From positions 850,426 through 914,425 of the forward strand of contig CANLOW010000001.1 in NCBI GenBank assembly GCA_947493035.1: a stretch of DNA of 64,000 nt, in the 5' to 3' direction. The DNA is from an uncultured Aquimarina sp. (GTDB lineage Bacteria; Bacteroidota; Bacteroidia; Flavobacteriales; Flavobacteriaceae). Below are positions 6,838 through 16,302 of the stretch, one piece after another. A program made the position numbers and the translations under genes. The notes under the pieces are model-generated. The model saw nothing but the letters and a program-made list of their open reading frames with translations, ran no database searches and was not told the origin of the DNA. Position 1 is the first letter of the stretch; the number at the start of each line of letters is the position of its first letter.

Positions 6838-9800
6838 TCGAAAGGCTACTCGAATATCTTCTTGCCCTTTAAAAACAGATAGATTGGCTACGGCTAATTT
6901 GGCGGTATTGATAAATATTCCACCTCCTACACTATTATTCCATTTGTTTTCATCGAGTTGATCTACCCAAACTCGCCCATAATCAAAGCCCGTAAAAAGC
7001 CCTAAACTCATAGGGATGATTCCTGTTCTAAATTGTTTGAATTGGAAGCGTAAATCTGTTGATTGATAAAAAGTATGTGCTCCAGCAAAACGTTCGTTTC
7101 GATATCCGCGAAGTCCGGTTTTGGCACCAAGATTAGCGGCTTGGTAGAATTCGAAATTAGTATTGAAATTATGTTGCCCTCCAAGTGCGGTAGCTAATAC
7201 AAGATCTCCACTAGGAATAAGTTTGTGATCAAAAGTTAGTTTCGTATTTAAATAAGGAACTCCTTGATTGTTTGATAAATTATGACGGTAACCCACTTCT
7301 CCTTCAAAGGACATACCTAAAGTAGTAAAGGCCTTGCGGTCTGCATTTTCAAAATGATACTTTATCGATGTGTTTAAAAAATCATTAGCACGTGCCGAAG
7401 GGTTATTTTGAAGGATTAGAGTTGAAAATCTATTTGCTGTTTTTTGTATACGATAGTTTTCATATCCAATTCCTAGGGAAAGCTCACTGCCCAATTTTCC
7501 ATACCTTACTAAATGAGTACTCGCAATAAATTGTTGAATACGTACCCGGTTAAAATCTAAACTAGTATCATTTTCATGATTAGGGTTTATCGTTTTATTT
7601 CCAAACCCAAAAAAGTTTCGACTATAATTGGGGCTTGTAAACAGTGTATTGAAGTCTAGATTCCATCCTTCGATGAAGTGGGCAAAGCTACCTTTGTACG
7701 AAACGTCAAATCCATTGGTCGCAAAATAATATCCCGCTTTTATTTGATGTCTACTACTGTATGGATTGCGTTCAAAACCGTATTTAGTAAACGTATTGGT
7801 AACCCCAAGTAATAGTCCGTCATCGGGATTGACAGCCACTCTTGGAATCAACTGATTGATATTGTTTTTTAATTTTTTGTAGTCATAAGTATTCGTCTCG
7901 TAGTCGTCAGTAAGTTTTAATTTTCTTTTGACCCCGGTAAATGTATTCTTCTTGGTGGCAAAGTCATAAATAGAAACCCGCTTTTTATCCTGCAGCATAA
8001 ACGTATCATTATTCTGCCCTCCAACAATTCGAATAGGAATACAGCCTGTACCATTTCCCTCAATCGTAAAATAATCATCACCGTCTAAGCCATAAACCCA
8101 TATTTCTCGAGTAAATTCTTTTGTATATATTTTTGAAAAATAAGGGGATTTACTGTCCTTGTTTTTATAGATGCTTACACAAGTATGACCTTTTTGAGTA
8201 CGATCGATCTTGATATAATCACTTTTATCCGTTGCTTTTACTACAGCATAAATGGATAAATGCTTATGGTAGCTATCCACAATTTCTTGTAAATTGCTTA
8301 GCCTATCGGTTAATTTCTGTTTGATCGTTGCAATCTTTTCCTGATCTATTTCGGAAGGAAAATTTTCAAAAGCAATATCGATAACCTCCTCGGTGATATT
8401 TTTCTGTAATGTAGCAACTTGTTTATCCCAAATATCTTTGCCAGAGCGATTTGCTAAAGCGATGTCTAATGGGTAAGGTGAAGTATTGAACCATTTAGGT
8501 TTCTTTAATGTTCCTTTGTAACTTCTTAATACTCGAGTAGTAGGTTCGATAGTGGTCGCAGCCTTCAATAACCAACCATCATCCATAATGGAGAATGCTT
8601 GATCTCTATCTCTGGGGATGGCTTTGTATATAGTTTTATGATCTTCCTTAAAAACACCCCAACGCCATTGGTCTTCGTGTCGATCCCAATCACCAATTAA
8701 CATATCAAAAATACGTGCTCGGATATAGGTTTCCTCATCAACTTGGTGTTTGTGGCTTTTACGCAGTTTCATGAGCATATCATGAGTACTAATGATTTTA
8801 TCGGTGTTTCCAAAAGAATTGACTTCTTTATGATTAGAAGATACTCGTTCTTCAATCATGTATAATTCATCTCCGAAATCAAGGTTAAAGTCACCTAATG
8901 CCTTTTGCTTAGGTACATAATATAATGTTGGATTACTGTGATATACCTTTGCTGCATCGGCTAATGGGCCAATAACAAAAGGAGCGTAAGGATGCGAACC
9001 TGTAAAACCGTCTTTTAGAACATTTTCGGCAAATGTATTTTTGTACAAGCTATTTAAATATTGATCTTTAAAGGCCGTAGCTTGTAGAAATTGTAATGGG
9101 TTTTTACGCAATGCACGCATGACGTATTCTTTACCTTCAGGGTTTTTCAATCGTAAAGATTTGGACTGATTACCGCCTCCTTTTCGAACAGGAGTCAAAC
9201 CTCCAAATAGCGTGTCGAGTAATATGGTAGGCGCTTTAACGGATACTCCATAATCTTTTCGATAACGCTCTCCCCAAATTTTAGTATATAACTTGCTTTT
9301 AGTGACTTCTTTTGGAGTGTAAATAGAAGCTTGAAAAGTATTGGGGAAAGAAGGATCGTATTGAGGTAGTTGAGGTTGTTTTTGTTTTTTGAAAACCGAA
9401 GTTTGAAATACTATTTTGTTATTGCTTCCGTCGTAATAGCGCACAAAAGAGGAGCCATCTTCGAAAATGTCTAATCTAGCGAAACCCGAAATTCCATAAG
9501 AAAATTGAGTATTGCCAATACGTCTTGTAGGGCTTGTTTTGCTTCCAGATCCGCTTACGATTTGTACGATATTATTATGTTTGGTGTATTGTAAACTATG
9601 CTCGTGCCCAGAAACGAAAATTACTTCATCTTCTTGTTTTGCAAGACTTACCAGTCTTCGTTGAAGTGCGGTGTAACGCTTATGACTAAGGTCTGCATGA
9701 GAGATCCCACTAGTTTTTCTAATTAGGTTTTTGATAGATCCAATGATTGGTAGTGGTTTTAAGTAGTCCACAAAAGAATACTGTCCACCATGCGGTCCGA

Positions 9801-10482
9801 CGGTAAAAAGAGGATGGTGTAGGGCAACAATTACTTTTTTTCCTTGAGATTTTTTTAATAAGCTTTTAAACTCATCGAAAAACTGCTCTCTATTCGTAAT
9901 GTCACAATCATCATTGATTGTTGGATGTTTGTCCCAATCGGTAATAAACCATTGAGAATCAATAGTAATTAATACTAGTTGATCATTAATTTTTACACGA
10001 TCTATAGGACAACCATTTTTAGGTAAAAAATGATGCTTTCCTAATTTGTCTTTAATGTACTTTTCTTGACGATGTAACCCTTTTAGTCCGTGATACCAAT
10101 CGTGATTTCCTGGGATAAAAATACTCGATCCACTAAAGTTTTCTGTGGCATTAATTTGTGCGTCTAAGCGGTATGTTGCTGTTTTATGATTTTCATGACT
10201 TTTTTTAGGAAATCCTTTAGGGTAAATATTGTCTCCTAGAAAAATCGCAGTACTATTTGGGTCTGCATTTGAAAGTGCTTTTTGAAAGTTTTTCAATGTT
10301 AAGGGGACAGAATCTAAAGGAGTATTGCCCGCATCTCCAATAAGGTAAAAGCTATGGGCAATCTTTTTATCATTAGGGAAATCGGTAACAAATTTCTCCT
10401 GTTTATGTTGAGGTTTATAGGTTGCACAACTGCCTAAAAAAAGGATGGTTACTACTGAAAACAGTTTTAGGAGAAACCTCAT
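6820..10482 (-). CDS. outer-membrane fusion: metallophosphoesterase + kinase-like segment + Omp85-type barrel
   Basis: A 1220-residue surface protein. It has a lipoprotein-like signal (Cys19). Residues 45-330 are a calcineurin-like metallophosphoesterase of the GDxG type: G-D-A-G-N (49-53), G-D-N (83-85), G-N-H-D (125-128), H-H (222-223) and G-H-E-H (292-295). Residues 430-640 carry a pattern like HipA/FAM20/CotH kinases: S-K-S-L-R-L, then Y-V-M-R-A-L-R-K (Lys460), M-I-E-E-R (542-546), G-D-W-D-R-H-E-D-Q-W (597-606) and D-R-D-Q-A-F (625-630). Residues from about 860 onward form a barrel of the surface-antigen/Omp85 type with the L-R-G-Y signature (1124-1127) and a C-terminal Phe. The phosphoesterase and barrel are firm; the kinase-like reading is my inference. 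Substrate unknown. Confidence 0.8.
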   Translation of the reverse strand: MRFLLKLFSVVTILFLGSCATYKPQHKQEKFVTDFPNDKKIAHSFYLIGDAGNTPLDSVPLTLKNFQKALSNADPNSTAIFLGDNIYPKGFPKKSHENHKTATYRLDAQINATENFSGSSIFIPGNHDWYHGLKGLHRQEKYIKDKLGKHHFLPKNGCPIDRVKINDQLVLITIDSQWFITDWDKHPTINDDCDITNREQFFDEFKSLLKKSQGKKVIVALHHPLFTVGPHGGQYSFVDYLKPLPIIGSIKNLIRKTSGISHADLSHKRYTALQRRLVSLAKQEDEVIFVSGHEHSLQYTKHNNIVQIVSGSGSKTSPTRRIGNTQFSYGISGFARLDIFEDGSSFVRYYDGSNNKIVFQTSVFKKQKQPQLPQYDPSFPNTFQASIYTPKEVTKSKLYTKIWGERYRKDYGVSVKAPTILLDTLFGGLTPVRKGGGNQSKSLRLKNPEGKEYVMRALRKNPLQFLQATAFKDQYLNSLYKNTFAENVLKDGFTGSHPYAPFVIGPLADAAKVYHSNPTLYYVPKQKALGDFNLDFGDELYMIEERVSSNHKEVNSFGNTDKIISTHDMLMKLRKSHKHQVDEETYIRARIFDMLIGDWDRHEDQWRWGVFKEDHKTIYKAIPRDRDQAFSIMDDGWLLKAATTIEPTTRVLRSYKGTLKKPKWFNTSPYPLDIALANRSGKDIWDKQVATLQKNITEEVIDIAFENFPSEIDQEKIATIKQKLTDRLSNLQEIVDSYHKHLSIYAVVKATDKSDYIKIDRTQKGHTCVSIYKNKDSKSPYFSKIYTKEFTREIWVYGLDGDDYFTIEGNGTGCIPIRIVGGQNNDTFMLQDKKRVSIYDFATKKNTFTGVKRKLKLTDDYETNTYDYKKLKNNINQLIPRVAVNPDDGLLLGVTNTFTKYGFERNPYSSRHQIKAGYYFATNGFDVSYKGSFAHFIEGWNLDFNTLFTSPNYSRNFFGFGNKTINPNHENDTSLDFNRVRIQQFIASTHLVRYGKLGSELSLGIGYENYRIQKTANRFSTLILQNNPSARANDFLNTSIKYHFENADRKAFTTLGMSFEGEVGYRHNLSNNQGVPYLNTKLTFDHKLIPSGDLVLATALGGQHNFNTNFEFYQAANLGAKTGLRGYRNERFAGAHTFYQSTDLRFQFKQFRTGIIPMSLGLFTGFDYGRVWVDQLDENKWNNSVGGGIFINTAKLAVANLSVFKGQEDIRVAFRLGFDF

Positions 10483-10528
10483 AAGGAATATTTAATTAAC
10501 TATTTTAGTAAAAATAATGCTTTTTCGT

Positions 10529-11698
10529 ATGAATCATCTTTTAATCGAGGCAGAACAATTTGTAGTGCAACTATTCGAAAAAGAATTGGGTACACAATTT
10601 CTATATCACAGTTTAGAACATACTCGTAATGTGGTTGCTGCAGCAAAAGAGATTGCTGATGCTTCGGAGGTCGAAGAAAAAGAAAAAGAACTTTTATTAT
10701 TAGCCTCTTGGTTTCATGATACAGGATATACGAAGAATGTTGAAAATCATGAAGAAGAAAGTGTACTGATCGCAGAAAGTTTTTTTAAGAGTAAAGAGGT
10801 TTCAAAGGATGATATCCATACAGTTTCTAAATTGATTTTAGCAACTCGAATGGAAGCTCGACCTGTTACTCCGTTAGAGAAAATTATCCGAGATGCAGAC
10901 TGTGCTCATTTTGGTAGTAAGGACTATGAGCTTATCAGTGATTTGCTACGTGCCGAGTGGGAGTTGACGTTAAATAAGCAATACACAGATTTAGAATGGG
11001 TAGAAGAAAACATTCAGTTTTATAATAATTTCCATCAATTTCATACAGCATACGCAAAAAAAGAATGGTCGAAACGAAAATTGAAAAATTTAGGTAAGCT
11101 TGTTAAAAGTGCTCAAGAGCTTCGCAAAGAAGCGCAAAAAAGTCAGGCTTCGAAGAAAAAAGTGGGGTTGCCAGAGCGAGGGGTAGAAACGATGTTTCGT
11201 GTTACCTTACGTAATCATATTACGTTGAGTGATATCGCTGATACCAAGGCGAATATTATGTTATCAGTCAATGCAATTATCGTTTCTTTAGTCTTAGCCA
11301 ATTTAATCCCCAAATTAGATAATCCTTCTAATGGATATCTAATTTACCCAACATTAATTTTTGTGTTATTTACCATAGCATCTATGATTCTTTCTGTAAT
11401 TGCCACACGCCCCAATGTTACGAGTGGAGAGTTTACGAGGGAGGATGTTGCCAAAAAGAAAATCAACTTATTGTTCTTTGGTAATTTTCATAAGATGCCC
11501 TTGGAAGATTTCGAATGGGGGATGAATGAAATGATGCAAGACAAAGATTACTTATACAATTCGATGATCAAAGACCTATATTTTTTAGGTAAAGTATTAC
11601 ATCGAAAATATAGTATTCTTCGTTGGACGTATGCCATCTTTATTATCGGAATTGTAGTGAGTTTAATTGCTTTTACGGTTGCTTTTCAGACGGTGTAA
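10529..11698 (+). CDS. HD phosphohydrolase fused to a PycTM (DUF5706) membrane domain
   Basis: The N-terminal half is an HD-type metal phosphohydrolase: Y-H-S-L-E-H-T near the start, W-F-H-D-T-G-Y, and R-D-A-D-C-A-H-F. The C-terminal half is a membrane domain with the pattern of Pycsar effector (PycTM/DUF5706) proteins: F-R-V-T-L-R-N-H-I-x-L-S-D-I-A-D-x-K-A-N-I-M-L-S-x-N, two transmembrane helices, and a third near the C terminus. PycTM domains are effectors of pyrimidine-cyclase anti-phage systems, opened by cyclic nucleotides. The HD part may degrade the signal. No cyclase lies nearby. An ATG at 10517 is also in frame; the one at 10529 gives the usual M-N-H start. Confidence 0.75.
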   Translation: MNHLLIEAEQFVVQLFEKELGTQFLYHSLEHTRNVVAAAKEIADASEVEEKEKELLLLASWFHDTGYTKNVENHEEESVLIAESFFKSKEVSKDDIHTVSKLILATRMEARPVTPLEKIIRDADCAHFGSKDYELISDLLRAEWELTLNKQYTDLEWVEENIQFYNNFHQFHTAYAKKEWSKRKLKNLGKLVKSAQELRKEAQKSQASKKKVGLPERGVETMFRVTLRNHITLSDIADTKANIMLSVNAIIVSLVLANLIPKLDNPSNGYLIYPTLIFVLFTIASMILSVIATRPNVTSGEFTREDVAKKKINLLFFGNFHKMPLEDFEWGMNEMMQDKDYLYNSMIKDLYFLGKVLHRKYSILRWTYAIFIIGIVVSLIAFTVAFQTV

Positions 11699-11701
11699 TA
11701 A

Positions 11702-14080
11702 TCACTGCCCTAACACCTGCATCAAATCATCATAAGTATACAACTTTGCTGTATCCGAATGTTTTTGATAAAGGATCGGTACACGAATTGCTTTTAGTCC
11801 AGTGACTGCTTGTAAATCTTCTAATTCTACAATTTCAATATCCTGATCTAGATAATTTTTAGCCTGTAAGAAAGAGACATAATTTAGGTATTCTTTTTCA
11901 TCTTGCTTTTGTGAATACACGATGGTAAGCTTCCCTTTTTGAGTAACTCGCTCTTGAGTACCTTTTATATGTGCTTTATCTACACGCTTCTTGACGATTT
12001 CATAGCGAGCATTATAAGTGCCATCTACGTCAAACTGCTTTTCATCCATTCTAAAACTAATGGTTAAAGGAGAATTGAATACCAAAACCATTGATGCGAC
12101 GTCTAGGCCAATGTCGAAACTTGGTTGCATTTGATAGTACGTGTTTTCCATTTCACACATTACTTGTAGTTGCCAAAGCTTTAGGTTACTCAAGTATAGA
12201 GGATCAAAAGGACGGTTTTCAGCGATAGAAGCACCGATATACATATTGTGCTCTACACCATCTGTTTTAAAACGTTCAAAAAAGTGAGGATACATCGCTT
12301 GGGCTTCAATTTGTTTTTTGTCTAAAAGCCCAGCCATTTTTTTGTTGACTTGCGAAATGGTTTTGTCATAAGCCTTTCTATTCTCATATAAGATTTCGAG
12401 TTTTGGATCAATCTTATCGAAATAGGTGCTAACGATTTCTGCTAGTTGAGGATTGCCTTTTAAGTGTTCAAATAGAGGGTGAATATTCTTTTTTAAGGAA
12501 GCCGTAATCACTTGTTCACTATCTACCTGAAAGCTTTCTTTGAGTTCCTTTAAACAGTTATCTAACTGAAATAAATGCTGCTCATAAATAGGCAATGGAT
12601 TCAATGCTTGTATTTTTATCAATACAGATTTTGCCGTTTCAATTTGTAATGTTAAATCTTGTTTTGTCGCCCAATTTCTAGCTTCGGAAGAGCCTTTAAT
12701 GTCAATTTGCCCATATAAAGGGTATACGTTTTTAAAAGCAATTTTCCTGAAAACAGGACTTTCATTCAGCGCTTGACGGCGTAAAAAACGTTTGGCTTCA
12801 TTTTTAAATTTCCAAAATACACTAGGGTGAATCGAAGTACATTCATGTTGAATGATAGCTTCTATTATATTTTCTTCTTCTTCCTGTGCGCGTTCAACTG
12901 CCGAAACTATAAATGGCATTACATCATTTAGTTTGTTTGCATTGATGCTATTAAGCACTTTAGGTGTTTTTGAAACTAATTCTAAAACGCCTAAGAAAGT
13001 ATCCGAATTGGCAATAGGAGCCAGAATACAGCTTTTTATACCTTGATCTTTTAAGCTGTTCAATAAAGCCGATTTGCCTTTGGCATTGTCATAAGCTTGA
13101 TCTACATTAGCAAAAGAGACATATTTATTTTCGTTAAAAATACGATCAAAAGACCATCCACAAAGACAATTCAAGCAATCGTCATAATCCTTTCGATCTA
13201 GTAAGAAGCTTTTGATTTGTTGTCCATGAATCGTTTCAAGCTTATTACTGTCTTTGTTATAAATAGTAAAACCTACCTCGACATCCGCAATATTTAATAA
13301 AGATCTAAAGACTTGATGAAAGTTTTCGACCATCGCTGTACCGGATGGTTTTTCTTTAGAAATCAAGGTCGATTTTAAATTCGAAATAGATTGACTATCT
13401 GTAACATCAAATATATTAGAGATAATGAAACCTTTAAAAATATATGAATTAGGAGGGAATTTTTCTTTCCATAATTCTATATCGTCAAAATTATCTAGAA
13501 GTAAATCTACATCAGCTGAGGTAATTTCTGGAGTATCTTCTTTTTTTAGAATTTCTACAAAATCAGCGTTGAATAAAGCTTTATAATAGCGTTTAATCCC
13601 ATTTTGATCGGGAATTTGATATATAAATGGGCGTTTAAAGTTTACTTCATACCCATAAAAAAAAGTTAATACGATGCTACAGGCAATGATATATCGTTCT
13701 TCATCTGATGAATAAGCAATATAAGGTTCAAAATTATCTCCGGCATTTTTAATAATATTCTCAAACCGAGTAGAGGTATTGAAAATAAAATCATAGAAAG
13801 GCACCGAGGCTGTTTTGATTTCATTTTTGGTTAAGACGTCACTAAAAGCATCTTGAAGAATAAATTTTATTTCATCTTTATATGTATCCAAAAGACTTAG
13901 GTCAGAAAAGCCTTTCTTCAATTCGGGATGTGCTTCAATAACTGATAGAATTTCTTCAGCTTTAGAAACTTGAAATTTTGAAGTGCTATGAAGCATTTGT
14001 TCGTAGTTCTTCAAATAAGTGTCAAAGCCTACGTGTACTTCAAAAGGAGCAAAAATGTCTGTAGAGTATTTTTTCATCAT
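11702..14080 (-). CDS. large GAF-domain protein
   Basis: A 792-residue cytosolic protein without signal peptide or membrane segments. A GAF-like sensory domain can be placed at about residues 240-400 (F-H-Q-V-F-R-S-L-L-N-I-A-D-V-E-V-G-F..., ending G-V-L-E-L-V-S-K). The long C-terminal part is mixed helix and strand with no enzymatic signature that I can identify. Similar full-length proteins are common in Flavobacteriaceae, annotated only as GAF proteins. It stands alone on the minus strand, 85 bp downstream of the DUF5777 gene, and converges with the HD-PycTM gene with only 3 bp between stops. Confidence 0.7.
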   Translation of the reverse strand: MMKKYSTDIFAPFEVHVGFDTYLKNYEQMLHSTSKFQVSKAEEILSVIEAHPELKKGFSDLSLLDTYKDEIKFILQDAFSDVLTKNEIKTASVPFYDFIFNTSTRFENIIKNAGDNFEPYIAYSSDEERYIIACSIVLTFFYGYEVNFKRPFIYQIPDQNGIKRYYKALFNADFVEILKKEDTPEITSADVDLLLDNFDDIELWKEKFPPNSYIFKGFIISNIFDVTDSQSISNLKSTLISKEKPSGTAMVENFHQVFRSLLNIADVEVGFTIYNKDSNKLETIHGQQIKSFLLDRKDYDDCLNCLCGWSFDRIFNENKYVSFANVDQAYDNAKGKSALLNSLKDQGIKSCILAPIANSDTFLGVLELVSKTPKVLNSINANKLNDVMPFIVSAVERAQEEEENIIEAIIQHECTSIHPSVFWKFKNEAKRFLRRQALNESPVFRKIAFKNVYPLYGQIDIKGSSEARNWATKQDLTLQIETAKSVLIKIQALNPLPIYEQHLFQLDNCLKELKESFQVDSEQVITASLKKNIHPLFEHLKGNPQLAEIVSTYFDKIDPKLEILYENRKAYDKTISQVNKKMAGLLDKKQIEAQAMYPHFFERFKTDGVEHNMYIGASIAENRPFDPLYLSNLKLWQLQVMCEMENTYYQMQPSFDIGLDVASMVLVFNSPLTISFRMDEKQFDVDGTYNARYEIVKKRVDKAHIKGTQERVTQKGKLTIVYSQKQDEKEYLNYVSFLQAKNYLDQDIEIVELEDLQAVTGLKAIRVPILYQKHSDTAKLYTYDDLMQVLGQ

Positions 14081-14164
14081 AAGCCTTCATCTTTTAGGGG
14101 GAGAACAAAATTAATAACATCTCCCAAATTATCGAGGCTCCTTAACAAAGACTTAATTTAAATT

Positions 14165-15013
14165 TTAGAAAACGCGAACAACGTTAAACCCAAAGAAAAT
14201 CTTCCCTTCAGACCAATCTCCTTCAGCATTACTGATAAAGCTAGGTTCGTTTGTAGATTGTGCATTAGTAAATAACAATTGGAAGACGTGACCACCAGTT
14301 TCAATATCAACACCAATACTTAAAGGGTTTACAAAAGCCGAATTACTAGCTCGATTAAAATGAGGTACATAATCAACGTTTAGTGAGAATCGTTTGCTTA
14401 ATTTGAAACGTCCTCCAATTCCCACGGCAAATTGATTGTTGTCTTGTGCAATTTCTAATACTGCATTTTGACGGACAAATGAAGGAGCGATTAGTAAAGA
14501 CAATCGTTCATTAATTCTTCGGGAAACTAATAATTGAGTGGCATAACTCAATCGATCCTCGAATTCTAATCCAGGAAACTGTACACCACTTACTTCACTA
14601 TTTCCATTGATTGTAGTATAAGCTGCTAAATTGAACGGAAAGGATTTGGACTGCTTAATGATACCATATTTAGCAGATAAGGCATAGGTTTTTCGTAAAG
14701 ACTCTCTACTAGCTCCAATTTGTAAGTTATCAGTAATCCCGTAAATCAATTGAATTTTGGTGTTGGCGTTATCCAAACCAAAGAAAGTATCAAAACCATC
14801 ATCTAGCGAACCAAATCTATGTGAAAGGTATAAGTATAGTTCCTTCTTCTTAGCTAATTTTGTAGACTGAAGATTTCCTACTTTAAAAGCCTTAAAGGCA
14901 GGAGCCGAAAAAGTACTTTCTTCAGTATTAGTCTCTAGCTCGTCTAATAATTCGCTTTGAGACCAAATTAATGAAGTGAACGCTAGAAAAAACAGTGTGC
15001 TTAATAGTTTCAT
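14165..15013 (-). CDS. DUF5777-type outer-membrane beta-barrel protein
   Basis: A 282-residue protein with a Sec signal (cleavage near I-W-S-Q) and alternating strand segments such as Y-L-Y-L-S-H-R-F-G and N-L-Q-I-G-A-S-R, matching the DUF5777 barrel family. It ends in an aromatic residue, as outer-membrane barrels do. It is the third gene of a tight minus-strand operon after a c-type cytochrome and a YceI-like protein (4 bp gap to YceI). Function is unknown; the partnership with a cytochrome and a lipocalin-like carrier suggests handling of a lipophilic or redox molecule in the envelope. Confidence 0.75.
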   Translation of the reverse strand: MKLLSTLFFLAFTSLIWSQSELLDELETNTEESTFSAPAFKAFKVGNLQSTKLAKKKELYLYLSHRFGSLDDGFDTFFGLDNANTKIQLIYGITDNLQIGASRESLRKTYALSAKYGIIKQSKSFPFNLAAYTTINGNSEVSGVQFPGLEFEDRLSYATQLLVSRRINERLSLLIAPSFVRQNAVLEIAQDNNQFAVGIGGRFKLSKRFSLNVDYVPHFNRASNSAFVNPLSIGVDIETGGHVFQLLFTNAQSTNEPSFISNAEGDWSEGKIFFGFNVVRVF

Positions 15014-15017
15014 GAAG

Positions 15018-15524
15018 CTAGTTTTTTTGTTTTAAAGAATAATTGAAAGAAATGGTTATTTCTTCAGCCATTTTTTTGCTGATTAGCTTAGGGACTTTTA
15101 TGTTGAAATCCTCTGAACGTATTTTAAAAGTTCCTAATAGATCAATAGTTTCGTCTTTGCGAAAATTTATAGGTATATCTATTTTTTTAGAAACCCCTTT
15201 TATAGTTATCATTCCTTCTATGCTGTTGTTGTCAATTATCGTTCCTTGAAAGAAAGCCTTTGGGTAACGTTCTGTGTCCATATAATTTTCATTAAAATGC
15301 TCTTGCATTAAGGGTATTTTAAATTCAAAATCTATAATGTAGACTAAGATGGCAATTTCCTGTGTAATCGAATCAAAAATAACTTTAGAAGCATTGTTGG
15401 TTGCCTTTACAGGAACTAGAGTAGGCACAGAAGCTTCAAAATTTGTAATACCAGTATTAGAAGAAAAGCGTTGTCCAACAGCAGAAATACTAAAGAATAG
15501 CAATAGATAAATGAGAATCTTCAT
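15018..15524 (-). CDS. YceI-like periplasmic protein
   Basis: A 168-residue secreted protein (signal cleaved near A-V-G-Q) of the YceI-like lipocalin fold. It shows the family pattern of N-F-E-A-S-V-P at the start, a middle M-x-x-x-Y-M-D-T-E-R-Y-P-K-A-F-F-Q-G and the closing I-T-I-K-G-V-S-K. YceI proteins bind polyisoprenoid or other long-chain amphipaths. It lies 2 bp after the cytochrome gene and 4 bp before the DUF5777 barrel, so the three are almost certainly one unit. Confidence 0.85.
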   Translation of the reverse strand: MKILIYLLLFFSISAVGQRFSSNTGITNFEASVPTLVPVKATNNASKVIFDSITQEIAILVYIIDFEFKIPLMQEHFNENYMDTERYPKAFFQGTIIDNNSIEGMITIKGVSKKIDIPINFRKDETIDLLGTFKIRSEDFNIKVPKLISKKMAEEITISFNYSLKQKN

Positions 15525-15526
15525 AA

Positions 15527-15886
15527 TTATTCAGCTTCTAAAAATCCATCTTCTTGCCATTTCAGTACTAATTGAATTTCTTGTGGGGTGAGCCTAGGCT
15601 TTTGAGCAGGAGGCATAGTCCCATCTTGAATTCTTATAATAGAATTACCATTTTGATAAGAGTTTAGCACTTGATCGAAATTTGTAAGGAATAAGCCGCC
15701 ATCAGGAGTGTTACCACTGTGACATGAAAAGCAATGTTTTTGATTAATCGCCATAATATCCGATTCGAAAGTGACTGTTTGCTTAACTTCTGATAAATTA
15801 TCTTGTACTGCTTGGGAGTCAATATTAGTTTCGGAGCAACTAATAAGTAGTAATGGAGTTGCTAAGATTAATATAAAGTTTTTCAT
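15527..15886 (-). CDS. mono-haem c-type cytochrome lipoprotein
   Basis: A 119-residue lipoprotein (Cys17) carrying one haem-attachment motif C-F-S-C-H at residues 52-56 and a downstream G-T-M-P-P segment whose Met probably supplies the second axial ligand. The ending L-T-P-Q-E-I-Q-L-V-L-K-W-Q-E-D-G-F is the usual closing helix of cytochromes of the planctomycete cytochrome c type. It heads the operon with YceI and DUF5777 genes. A role in periplasmic electron transfer is likely; the partner is unknown. Confidence 0.85.
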   Translation of the reverse strand: MKNFILILATPLLLISCSETNIDSQAVQDNLSEVKQTVTFESDIMAINQKHCFSCHSGNTPDGGLFLTNFDQVLNSYQNGNSIIRIQDGTMPPAQKPRLTPQEIQLVLKWQEDGFLEAE

Positions 15887-16302
15887 AGTTTAAAAGTAAT
15901 TTATGTTTATAACGCTTGGAAAAGTATGTTTCTGTTAAGTTAGTAATTGTCAAGATAAGCAGTCGCGATTTAAAATGATAACTTTCACTATTTGTTTTGG
16001 TTTTTCTAAAGGGAATAACCTCTCAAAGTTTGTGTTAAATTTAGAATTTTGTATCCCATAAATTCATCAAGGAAGTTTATTGAATGATTAAGTCTATTTT
16101 AATAAATATGATTTTTAATCATAAAATTTATTGGTATCTTATTAAGATTGTTTGCTAAGTGTAAAGAGTACATCGAGCAAGGTTTATAAACGATAACTAT
16201 AGCGAAAATTATAACATATGTGTTGTTTTTCTACCACATAGGTTCAAAAATGTAGATTTTTATGTATTGAAGTCCTATCTTGTAATATGTTAATGACGAT
16301 CG
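15887..16302. other. divergent intergenic region upstream of the HTCS gene
   Basis: A 416-bp AT-rich gap between the divergent cytochrome and HTCS genes. It must hold both promoters. I looked for the Bacteroidetes TAnnTTTG -7 element with a TTG at -33 on both strands and found no convincing match. I also see no strong hairpin or direct repeat. Confidence 0.4.

Noticed and set aside
15887..16302. Consensus promoter for the HTCS gene
   Set aside because: Partial matches such as tatcttg lack the TTTG ending or the right spacing, so no site is called.
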